A DNA stretch of 64,000 bases from Hungatella hathewayi WAL-18680. Lineage in GTDB: Bacteria; Bacillota; Clostridia; Lachnospirales; Lachnospiraceae. Below, in pieces: positions 7,252-16,900 of the stretch. Location: positions 1,279,759-1,343,758 of the forward strand of contig NZ_JH379027.1 in assembly GCF_000235505.1 (NCBI RefSeq), written 5' to 3'. Each line of letters begins with the position of its first letter. Position 1 is the stretch's first letter. The notes beneath the pieces are model-generated. The model was not told where the DNA came from. It ran no database searches and saw only the letters and a list, made by a program, of their open reading frames with translations. The position numbers and the translations under genes are program-made.

Positions 7252-8544
7252 ATGAAGGTTCAGGACACATTGCAGTTGTTGGAGGGTGATGGAGCCAAGA
7301 CTCTTTTTGGCAGGCTGTATGGGGAGAACGCCGTGGCGTTGAACGTGGCGAGATACCAGGATGTAGTGAGGAAATTTGAGAAGGAATTTGGCGACAGGGA
7401 AGTGTTGTTATTTTCCTCACCGGGGCGGACGGAAATCAGCGGAAACCATACGGACCACAACCATGGGAAGGTGCTGGCGGGAAGCATTAATCTGGACTGT
7501 GTCGGAGTGGCGGCGAAGAACCAGTCGGACAAGGTGAATATCATCAGCGAGACCTTTAACCAGAGATTTACCGTGGATTTAAATTACTTAGAGCCCAGCG
7601 AGAAGAAGGCGGGGACCCTGGACCTGGTTCGGGGACTGCTGAAGGGGTTTCTGGAGTCAGGGTATGAGATTGGCGGATTTGACGCTTATATTACCAGTAA
7701 TGTGATCAGCGCGGCGGGGGTCAGTTCTTCCGCGGCCTTTGAGATGCTGCTGTGCTCCATGTTAAATACCTTTTTCAATGAAGGGCGGATGGATACGGTG
7801 GCTTACGCCCATATCGGGAAGTTTGCTGAGAATAAATACTGGAACAAGGCGTCAGGACTGTTGGACCAGATGGCCTGCGCGGTGGGCGGGCTGATTACCA
7901 TCGATTTCTTTGAGCCGCAGACGCCGGTGGTGGAGAAGATTGCATTTGATTTCAGCTCCCAGAACCACAGCCTGATTATCGTCAACACGGGGAAGGGGCA
8001 TGCGGATTTGAGCGCGGATTACTCTTCGGTGCCTTATGAGATGAAGAAGATTGCGGAGTATTTCGGCAAGGAGTTCTGCTCGGAGATAACGGAGCAGGAT
8101 GTGATAGATAACCTGGCGAAGGTGCGGGAGTATGCGGGAGACCGCTCGGTGATGAGAGCCCTTCATTTCTTTGAGGAGAATAAGAGGGTGGAGGCCGAGG
8201 TGGCGGCGTTGAAGGAAGGCCGGTTCGAGGATTTCCTGTCCAATATCACAGCGTCCGGCAACTCCTCCTGGAAATGGCTTCAGAACTGCTACACCACCAG
8301 TGATGTGCAGGAGCAGGGCATCAGCATTGCGCTGGCGCTGACGGAGCTGTTCATCGCCGACAAGCAGAGAGGCGCCTGCAGAATCCACGGCGGCGGCTTC
8401 GCCGGCGTCATCATGGCCATGCTGCCCAATGAATTGGTGGATGAGTATGTGGCGTACATAGAAAAGGCGCTGGGCGAGGGAAATGCTTACCGGATGAGTA
8501 TCAGGCCTTATGGGGCGATTTGTGTGAATGAGGTTATGGGGTAA
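7252..8544 (+). CDS. galK: Galactokinase
   Basis: A 430-residue GHMP kinase that phosphorylates galactose to galactose 1-phosphate, the first Leloir step. The galactokinase signature appears as PGRTEISGNHTDHNHG (about residues 59-74), the ATP loop as AAGVSSSAAFEM near 154, and the third GHMP motif as CRIHGGGFAGVI near 374. The length is a little above the usual 390. The ATG has AAAGGAG at 7236-7242. It is monocistronic, with a promoter and a terminator of its own; galT and galE are not nearby. The LacZ at 47609 could supply its substrate. Confidence 0.93.
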   Translation: MKVQDTLQLLEGDGAKTLFGRLYGENAVALNVARYQDVVRKFEKEFGDREVLLFSSPGRTEISGNHTDHNHGKVLAGSINLDCVGVAAKNQSDKVNIISETFNQRFTVDLNYLEPSEKKAGTLDLVRGLLKGFLESGYEIGGFDAYITSNVISAAGVSSSAAFEMLLCSMLNTFFNEGRMDTVAYAHIGKFAENKYWNKASGLLDQMACAVGGLITIDFFEPQTPVVEKIAFDFSSQNHSLIIVNTGKGHADLSADYSSVPYEMKKIAEYFGKEFCSEITEQDVIDNLAKVREYAGDRSVMRALHFFEENKRVEAEVAALKEGRFEDFLSNITASGNSSWKWLQNCYTTSDVQEQGISIALALTELFIADKQRGACRIHGGGFAGVIMAMLPNELVDEYVAYIEKALGEGNAYRMSIRPYGAICVNEVMG

Positions 8545-8606
8545 GAGGAAGGAAAGGTAAAGATAAAGGAATCTTTGGACAGCAAGGAGTAACAGGTATA
8601 AAAGGT

Positions 8607-8645
8607 GGGCAGAGCTATGGTGTGGAGATAGTTCTGCCCTTTTTT
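8607..8645 (+). terminator. Terminator after galK
   Basis: A 12-bp stem (GGGCAGAGCTAT / ATAGTTCTGCCC, one G-U) and six T. Confidence 0.85.
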
Positions 8646-8704
8646 GTGCGGGTATCTATGGTTTTGGATGGAAAAAATTACCATGAAGGTGAAACTGGAA
8701 TATG

Positions 8705-8733
8705 TTGAAAAAAATAGCTGGATTGTATAAGAT
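8705..8733 (+). promoter_or_regulatory. Promoter of the recombinase gene
   Basis: TTGAAA (8705-8710), 17 bp, TAAGAT (8728-8733), about 45 bp before the recombinase start. Confidence 0.45.
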
Positions 8734-8776
8734 ATAGATAAGTGATAGAATACAGATGAAAAGGGGGATTTTTTTT

Positions 8777-9646
8777 ATGATGAATGTACGCAAAAATATG
8801 GGATTCTTGACGGAGGAACTGCTGGGGCAGTATGAGCGGTACTTGAAGGAGGAGGAGAGAAGCCGTGCTACGGTGGAGAAATATCTTCGGGATGTGAGAA
8901 AATTTAGGGATTATCTGGGGGCAGAGGGGGGAACGGAGTTTGATAAAGAGATGGTGCTGGAATATAAGCAGTATCTCAAGGAGCGTTATAGAACGACAAG
9001 CGCCAACTCTATGCTGGCAGCGGTGAACAGTTTTCTGGAGTACATAGGGCGTGGGGATTGTAAGGTGAAGCTGTTTAAAATCCAGCGGGCGCAGTTCAGT
9101 GAGAAAGAGAGGGAGCTGACAGAGAAGGATTATGAGAAACTGGTGCGGGCGGCACAGAGGAAGGGAGATATCCGGATGAGCATGCTGCTGCAAACCATTG
9201 GGAGTACGGGAATCCGAATCAGTGAGCTTCAGTTTGTCACCGTGGAAGCACTGAAGACGGGCCGGGCGGATATTTATAACAAGGGGAAATCCAGGATTGC
9301 GCTGCTGCCAGTGGAATTGGTGAGAGTGTTGAAGAAGTACTGCGGGAAAATGGGAATCAGAAGCGGAAGCATTTTCATCACAAGGAACGGGAAGCTGATG
9401 GACAGAAGCAATATCAATAAGAGGATGAAGCAGCTTGGAAGAGAGGCCGGGGTGGATGCGTCGAAGGTATTTCCCCATAATTTCCGCCACCTGTTTGCAA
9501 GAATTTTTTACAGCATCGAGAAAGACGTGGTGCGGTTGATGGATTTGCTGGGGCATTCCAGTATCAGTACGACCAGGATTTACACGATGGGCACGGAGGA
9601 ACAGCCAAGGAGGCAGATGTCGCGGATGCGGATGGTATTCGGTTAA
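8777..9646 (+). CDS. Tyrosine recombinase, likely DNA invertase of the adjacent switch
   Basis: A 289-residue phage-integrase-family protein: an N-terminal SAM-like core-binding domain (about residues 10-95) and a C-terminal catalytic domain with all key residues. These are Arg in GSTGIRISEL (near 146), Lys in NKGKSRI, His and Arg in HNFRHLF (near 233), His in LLGHSSIS and Tyr in TTRIYTMG (near 268). The ATG at 7777+1000, that is 8777, is favoured because AAGGGGG lies just upstream; ATG 8756 and 8780 are alternatives. It ends only 19 bp before a 21-bp inverted repeat whose partner lies 347 bp further on. No phage structural genes are near, so it is best read as the invertase for that segment, like other small phase-variation recombinases of gut Firmicutes. 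Confidence 0.88.
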   Translation: MMNVRKNMGFLTEELLGQYERYLKEEERSRATVEKYLRDVRKFRDYLGAEGGTEFDKEMVLEYKQYLKERYRTTSANSMLAAVNSFLEYIGRGDCKVKLFKIQRAQFSEKERELTEKDYEKLVRAAQRKGDIRMSMLLQTIGSTGIRISELQFVTVEALKTGRADIYNKGKSRIALLPVELVRVLKKYCGKMGIRSGSIFITRNGKLMDRSNINKRMKQLGREAGVDASKVFPHNFRHLFARIFYSIEKDVVRLMDLLGHSSISTTRIYTMGTEEQPRRQMSRMRMVFG

Positions 9647-9665
9647 CTTCCGGCAAATAAAAAAT

Positions 9666-9686
9666 ACCCCATAATAGGAATTATGT
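9666..9686 (+). repeat. Left inverted repeat of invertible segment
   Basis: A 21-bp sequence repeated perfectly in inverse orientation at 10034-10054. It has inner symmetry CATAAT-AGGA-ATTATG, and extended arms ACCCCATAAT and ATTATGTGGT that match 9 of 10, as expected for two recombinase monomers around a short asymmetric core. Confidence 0.9.
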
Positions 9687-10033
9687 GGTATCTATAACAA
9701 TCGTTTGAGGGATTTCTCCTTCATGATATAGTCTATTATACCCACTTTCGTAAAAATTGCAAGGATTGAACTGGAAAAAATTGCAAAATTTCACGAAGAG
9801 TTCGCAGAAATGTGAACTGAAAGGGTACGGATCCGGTGATTGGGCTTTTCGGGCTGAAATCGCCTGTTTGCCATGCGATAATCTTTTCGGGCAGGTTCCT
9901 GCATTCAAAAACAGTATTCCAAATAAGAAAAAATCATTCGAAAATATCGAAATATTCTTCATCCCCGGCTGAAAAACAGCCGGATTGTGCTCCGATAACC
10001 AGGCGGCCGGTTGCCGAAAACCGTTCCATCACT
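9687..10033. mobile_element. Invertible promoter segment (347 bp)
   Basis: The DNA between the two inverted repeats holds no convincing gene. It carries a leftward sigma-A promoter near its left end and a 7-bp hairpin (CCGGCTG/CAGCCGG, 9965-9983) near its right end. Inversion would bring the promoter next to the right repeat, reading into the surface operon at 10080. In this sequence the operon therefore seems to be OFF. The inversion is predicted, not shown. Confidence 0.8.
9735..9762 (-). promoter_or_regulatory. Outward promoter inside the invertible segment
   Basis: Minus strand: TTGCAA (9762-9757), 16-bp spacer, TATAAT (9740-9735). It now points left towards the 3' end of the recombinase gene. 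No rightward promoter of similar quality was seen in the segment. Confidence 0.65.
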
Positions 10034-10054
10034 ACATAATTCCTATTATGGGGT
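10034..10054 (-). repeat. Right inverted repeat of invertible segment
   Basis: Perfect 21-bp inverse copy of 9666-9686. It lies 25 bp upstream of the signal peptidase start codon. Confidence 0.9.
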
Positions 10055-10079
10055 CAATGCGAAAGAGAGGTGCCAATCC

Positions 10080-10883
10080 GTGGAAACGGCTGTGTTCAGA
10101 GGGAAATCCCGCAGACAGAAGCGGAAAGGGCAGGGGAAACGTGACAGAAAGATATCCCATTTCCGGACGGTGTGCTTTGGCGGTTTCGACGAAGCGCAGA
10201 TTATCTGCTGTCTGTGGGATATTGTGAAAGCCCTGGAGACGGGTCGGGAAGTGGAAAAAGAACCGGACACCGGACGGGCCACAGATACAGGGCAAAGCCG
10301 TGATGCAAAGAGGGAGCAGACCTCCGGCCTGGAAAAACAGCTGCGCAGGCAGATACGGGTGGAGATGCGGCGGTACTTTGTGCGAAAGAAGCGCAGAAAT
10401 GTGAGACTGCTGCTGGGCACGGCGCTGTGCGTGCTGTGTGCCGTTGGTCTCTTTGGCTTCCTCATAGGAATCGACCGGGTGTCCGGCAATTCCATGTATC
10501 CATATCTGAATCACGGGGACTGGATTGTGTACAGCCGGACAGGCGGTAGCTTTCAGCGGGATGAAGTTGTGGTATTTGAAAAAAACGGGGAAAACCTGGT
10601 GAAACGAATCGCCGGACTTCCCGGTGATACGGTGGAAATCAGTCCGTCCGGCGGCCGCGTGGTGGTAAATGGAATTCAGATTCGGGAAAACTATGTGACA
10701 TTGACGGACCAGACGGAAAAAGAGGACAGGATGGGGGCGCCGCAGACAGTGCTGGATGGGCAGTATCTGGTGCTGGGGGATAACCGGAGCGTGTCCATAG
10801 ACAGCCGTGACAGCGGCATGGGTACGGTGCCAGCCGCCAGCATACTCGGCAGGGTCGTCCTGATAGTCAGAACAAAGAATTGA
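10080..10883 (+). CDS. Signal peptidase I, first gene of the surface operon
   Basis: A 267-residue membrane protease of the S26 family with Ser-Lys chemistry. The catalytic Ser is in SGNSMYPYL and the Lys in NLVKRIAGLPGD; the C-terminal box is LGDNRSVSIDSRD. One membrane segment (LLGTALCVLCAVGLFGFLIG) precedes the Ser. The N-terminal cytoplasmic part, about 120 residues and rich in Arg and Lys, is much longer than in housekeeping enzymes. The frame is open back through the inverted repeat to TTG 10011, but flipping the segment would close it with a TAG just outside the repeat. GTG 10080, with AGAGAGG upstream, is therefore the most likely start. It probably matures the exported proteins encoded downstream. 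It is not the Ser-His SipW type. Confidence 0.85.
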   Translation: METAVFRGKSRRQKRKGQGKRDRKISHFRTVCFGGFDEAQIICCLWDIVKALETGREVEKEPDTGRATDTGQSRDAKREQTSGLEKQLRRQIRVEMRRYFVRKKRRNVRLLLGTALCVLCAVGLFGFLIGIDRVSGNSMYPYLNHGDWIVYSRTGGSFQRDEVVVFEKNGENLVKRIAGLPGDTVEISPSGGRVVVNGIQIRENYVTLTDQTEKEDRMGAPQTVLDGQYLVLGDNRSVSIDSRDSGMGTVPAASILGRVVLIVRTKN

Positions 10884-10915
10884 GATGAGAGATAAAGCGT
10901 GGGAGGTACTTGGAA

Positions 10916-13900
10916 ATGAGCCGTTTTATATTACATACAAAGACGAAGGGAAAGCAGAACTATCTGCTGCTGGGAATAGTCTGCATGCTGGTGGTAGCTG
11001 CGGCCGGCTACGGGCTGCACAGCATCGGGACAGCCCGTGCCAAAAGCCGGGAGGTGGTGCCCATTTACACACAGGAGGAACTGGAGCAGTATCTGCTGGA
11101 CCGGGAGAGCGAGGAGTACAACCTGAATGGGAAATACTGTCTGGAGGAAGATTTGGATATGAGCTGGCTGTACCAGTCCATAGGGACGAATCTGGAGCCG
11201 TTTACGGGCACCTTCGATGGAAACGGTCATGTGATGAGCGGCTTGAACAGACCGCTGTTCGGCGTGGTGGAGCGAGCTGAAATCAGAAATGTATTTCTGG
11301 GGGACGCGGTGATTGTGCACCCGTTTACTTATTCCGATGGGGAACATTATGTGGATGGGTACGGAGCGCTGGCGGCCTATGCGGTGAATGCATCCATGGA
11401 AAACTGCGGCATGAGCGGTGAGATTGCCATCGCCAGTCCATCCGAAGCAGAGTACCAAATGGCCAAGGCCAGCCCGGCGGATGAGGAGGAGAGAAAAGGG
11501 CCTGGGGAGATGGAAGCCGGGGAAATGCCGGTGGAGGGCGATAGTTCGTCAGAAGAGACAGAACAGGAGATTGGCCCTGGAATCGGGGAAAATGCCGATA
11601 GCTCCGTGGAATCGGGAGAAGTGGAGAGCGGCGCAGTGCAGGCAACGGAGACGGAGCAGGAGGAAACAGGAGAGAAAGGGACGGAGAACGGCGTGACCGG
11701 TGAAGAGTCCACCGGCGAAACCAGCGATTCCGGGATAAAGGAATCAAGTGCGGAAACGGAGAAGGAGACATCCGAAAATGTTGACGAGCCGAGTAAGCCA
11801 GTGGATTCCAGCCAGGAAACCAAAGCTCCAACTGATAATGAGACATCCGCAGATGCACCAGCCGACAGCACCGGCGGAGCAGGAAACAGTGATGCAGATA
11901 ACAGTGATGCAGGAAACAGTGACGCAGATAACAGTGTGAATGACACGGTGACTAATAATAGCGGAACAGGTAACAACACGGCGGGCAGTGGCGAACCAGA
12001 AGCAGATATCCCGGAGACGGTAGGTTACCGGGCCGCGCAGCGGCAGTATCTGATGATGAAGGTACCGGCCGTGGTGGATGCTGACATGGAATCAGCAGTG
12101 GTGGCAAGTCCTTCCGATGCTGATTTGGAAATAGATGGCCCGGGACAGGTGGGAGATAGCATGGACCAAGTAACGGGCAGCAGCGTGGCAGATGACACTG
12201 ACAATACGTACAGCCACGATTCCACCAACCATACAGCTTCCCAGGAAACAGGGAACATCGAAGAGACAGAAGAATACATAGGAAACCCGGATGGAGACAT
12301 CTACATACTGATCACGGCAGAGCGGATCACAGCGGGAGGTCTATCCGCTGAAATAGCCGGAGACACGCTTTTGACGGACTGCTTTGCCCTGGTGACCATC
12401 AGTTCCACCCAGGAAGAGATTGATACCTATACCGGAGGAATGACAGGAATCGTCGGGGGCGATTGCCGCATAGAGAACAGCTACGCCGCAGGGCTGGCAG
12501 ATACCTTTGGAGTAACCGGTGGATTTGCGGCGCTCCATGAAGGAATAATCCAAAACAGCTATTCCACCGTAACCATCGGTGAAAATGCCACAGCCTGTGG
12601 AGCTTTCACGGCGTCCGGCGGCGGAATTCTGACCGGCTGTGTCTATGACCGCCAGATATCCTGCACCCAGGAGACGGAAGAAACGGATACGACAGTGCCA
12701 AGTGAGGAAGCCCCTGGGGCCTCAGCGGATTTTGCACTGAAGGGCTTAAACACCACCCAAATGACAGGCCCCGAAGCCAGCATTCCCGGAACCTGGTACA
12801 AGGCGGAGCACGCCTATCCCCAGATTCCATATTTCGCCCAGAGTGAGCAGGAGCTGCTCTCCTCCAGTTCCAAAATATCGGCGGTTGCCCTGATACTTCC
12901 CGGCGGTTATACCCTGGCGGATGTCCTGCAAGCCGGTGATATCGTACTCCCGGCAGAGATAGACGGGCAGGAAATCTGGTGGGAGGCCCAGGGAGACATT
13001 GCAGTCAATGAATTTAACCAGGTAATCATAGGAGGGCAGGCAGAAACCGCCACCCCATCCATAGCCCAATATGAAGCGCCAAGAGTCCAAAGCGCATTAC
13101 AAGAAGTGGCCGAAACAGAGGTTATCAATTCCGGAAGCAATGCAGATTTCGACGATGATTCCAAAACGGCCACGGACACGGGTTTAGAGACAACCACCAC
13201 CAACCGCTTAAAAGCCTCCATAGGAAATACCAGCAGAAGTTTCGCCCTCCAGGCCATTGCTTCCGGAAATGGAGTCTATACCAGCTGGCTGGATGTAGGC
13301 GCGGCAGTCTCCGCCGGAACGTTGACGGACATAACAGCCCCACAGCTGGCAAATGGATGCTACGAAATAAATAATGCCGAGCAGCTGGCCTGGTTCGCCT
13401 ATCAGGTGAACCGGGGAACAGATACCTCCATACGGGAGGCCAATATCAAACTGACGGCTGACATTAACCTGGACGGAGCTGACCGCTACGGCGGAAGTAA
13501 AACTACCCCCCTCCCATGGATTCCCATAGGCACGGCTGACGGAAGCATTTACTTCAAGGGAACCTTCGATGGAAATGGTCATACCATTGATTACATGAAG
13601 GTATCCGGCCAGAATGGCCACTCCGGTTTCTTTGCGGCAGTAGGCGGCGGTGCTGTCATAAGAAGGCTTGGAATCGGCCCCCACAGTTCCGTGACAGCCA
13701 AAACGAATGGCAGCGCCTCCACAGGGGGAAATGCAGACGGAACCACAGATGGAACCGCGGCCCTGGCTGGGGGCATTATATCAGAATCTGGCAAAGACCA
13801 GGTCGTAATAGAAGGCTGTTACAACCGTGCTGCCGTAGCAGGAAAAAGCATCCATACAGGAGCCTTTATCGGAAACGGCAGCGTTTCCAACCCTGGAAAT

Positions 13901-16900
13901 CAGAGAATAACGAACTGCTACAATGCCGGACCCATCAGCATTGCGGAGGGAGGAACCGGAACGGCCAGTGGGATTGCGGGAACATTTTCCAACGATGTGG
14001 GCGCAGGCGGAGGGGGAATCAGGAACTGCTACTGGGTAGACAGTATCGACGGGATAGCCATCACCAGCGCTGCTTCCACCTCGGAAACGGAGGCCACCAT
14101 AGAAAAATCTAAAGCTGTCCCAGAGATGGAGATGAAAAAAGGAACCATGGTGGCTCTGCTCAACGAATCCGGCCCGGAGAACTTCTGGCGCTACTGCCCG
14201 TGGGAAAATGACAACGACGGCTACCCTCTCTTTTTCAGCGAGATATCCACCTACGATGACACCTGCACAGATTGGGGGATGGTTGGTGAGAAAATGGCGT
14301 TGGCCGGGATGACTTTGAATGGGGAAGGGACCGCAGACAGCCCCTATGAGCTTGGAACGGAGGAGGAACTGGCGTTATTTGCCTACCGTGTCAATCAGGG
14401 GGAGGTCAGTATCCATGCGAAGATGACGGCGAATCTGGATTTGTTTGGCTCCGGCTACACCAACAACATTTTCAATGAGGCATCGCCTAACATTGATGAG
14501 GCGCTTCCGTGGGCTCCAATTGGTAATGGGGTCGAATATACGGGAGTTTTTGATGGTGGCGGGTGTGTTGTTTCGAATTTAAAAATAGATGAATTAAATG
14601 TCGGAGACAGAGGATTTATAGGAGTCGTAGGTGCAAATGCAGTCGTAAAGAATATTGGAGTGGCATCCGGGATTGTACGTGGTGCTGCGCATACAGGAGG
14701 GGTTGTGGGATATGTAAATGCTGGAAATGTAAAAATCATTAACTGCTGGAATAATGCAGATATCTATTCAGAAGCGCAAAATATAGGAGGAGTAGTAGGC
14801 TGTAGTAACTACGCTGGCGGATTGTTAATTGAGTGGTGTTATAATCTGGGAAATGTAAGGCAGGCAAAGTTGGACAGCGCCGGAGGAATTATAGGAAAAC
14901 CACATTCAGGTGCGCAAACTATTAGAAATTGCTATAACGCAGGGACAATATATAGCCCTAAATATTCCGGTGGAATTGTAGGAGACAGACAAAATAACGC
15001 AAGTGTTTCCATCATAAATTGCTATAATCGCGGAGAGGTGACCGGGAGTGGGAAAAGTATCATGGGAAGTGGGAATTCCTGTACCGTGAGAAACTGTTAT
15101 TACGGCGGCGCCGCCTCCCAAAGTCAGGGCGGCTATGGGACTTACCTGCCGGACAGCGCCATGAAATCCTGGGCGCTGGCATTTGCCCTGAATGAAGAAA
15201 ATATGACAGCGGTAACGACCACCGTGGAAGGGGCCTCCTGGACAAACACAGCCCCCGGAACATCTTACCCTGCCTTTGGCCCTCTGCCATCGGCAAAAAC
15301 CTGGGATGTGGTGGGGCAGGGAGTGCTGGACGGATTGATTACAGGCCGTTTGACTGGCAGCGGCATTTCCGGCAGCCCCTATGAAATCGGAACGGATGCC
15401 CAACTGGCGGCATTTGCCCAGACCGTAAATGGTGGAACGAAAAAAGATGCGGAGGCCATCCTTAACAGCAGCTTGAACCTGCTTGGCGAGAAATACGGAG
15501 GAAGTGCGACAGCGCCTCTTCTGTGGAAACCCATCGGAACCACCGATAACGTCTATCAGGGAAATTTCGATGGAAACCAGAAAACAATCAGCCAGATGAA
15601 GGTAGAGCAGGAGGGGTACGCCGGCCTGTTCGGCTGTGCCGGAAGCGGGGCTTCCATAAAAAATCTGGGCCTGGACAACACATGCAGCATCGTTTCCACG
15701 GGAACCACAGGCGGGGATGGGACGGCCGCCTTTGTGGGAGTGGTAAAGAGCGATAACAATGCTTCCGTCAACCAGCTCACCGTCACCGGCTGTTACAACC
15801 GGGCGTCAGTCAGGGGAAATACAGGGAGCAGAACAGGTGCATTTGTGGGAGCCTATGAAGGAAATGACGGTGTAGGCGGCCAGAGAATTTCCAACTGCTA
15901 CACCACCGGCCCTCTCACGGCGGCAAGCGGAAAACCGGGAGCCATCGCCGGTTCCTTTACCAACAATACATCTGTGGCGACAGGCGGAATCCACTACTGC
16001 TACTGGGATGCGGCCACAAGCAGTGCCTCCGGAGTGACCCTGGCTGCGGTTTCCGGAAGCAATCCTGTGACAGTGGGAAGCACAACAAAAGCAATGTCCA
16101 CCTCTGATATGTCCACTGCAGCCGCGGAAACCGCAGGCGGACTGATTGAACAGTTGAATACAGATATGAGTTCGCCGGTGTGGACAAGAAAGAGCAGCCA
16201 TAATGACGGATATCCCATCTATACCAACAGCTTGTTCAGCGACAGCTGGGAGGAAATAGGTGCAGCTACAACGGCGCCATCCTATAAGAATACGGGCTCC
16301 GCGTCAACCGCAGGTACGAAGGACAATCCGTACTACATCCGGACTCCGGAGCAGCTGGCCTGGTTTGCTTATCAGGTGAATCAGAATAACAAAACCGGTC
16401 TGTGTGGGGAACTGAAAGCAGACATCAATCTGTTTGGTGGGTTATATACGGGAAATGCCTATCAGACGGGAACGGCGGAGCAGCTGTCCAAATCCCTCCC
16501 CTGGGTCCCCATTGGAAGCGGAGCGAAGCAGTATACGGGAACCTTCCAGGGCAACGCACATATTATTTCCAGAATGTTTGCAAAAGATGGAGAGAAGCTG
16601 GGGCTGTTCGGAACTCTGGGGGCCAGTGCCAGTATCTCGGACATTGCCATTTCGGATTCCCGTCTTGACGGTTCCGGCGCCGGATATCTGGGCGGTATCG
16701 CCGGATTTGCCGGTGGAAACAATGTCACCATCAATTTCTGCCGGAATGTAGGACTGCTTACCGGAAATGGAGAAAATTTCGGAGGCATATTAGGCGGAAG
16801 CGAAACGGCCAGCGGACTGGTACTGGAAGGCTGCTACAATGCGAAGGGCGCGGAGGTCACCGCCGATACCGGCACCGGCAGTGCGGTGGGAGGCATTCTT

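Noticed and set aside
10011-10079. N-terminal extension of the signal peptidase into the invertible segment
   Set aside because: It would start at a TTG without SD inside the segment, and inversion would close the frame with a stop; GTG 10080 is independent of orientation.
11860-11960. Short tandem repeats in the giant gene considered as a CRISPR array
   Set aside because: The repeats are in-frame codons for NSDAxNSD in a protein stalk; there are no spacers and no cas genes.
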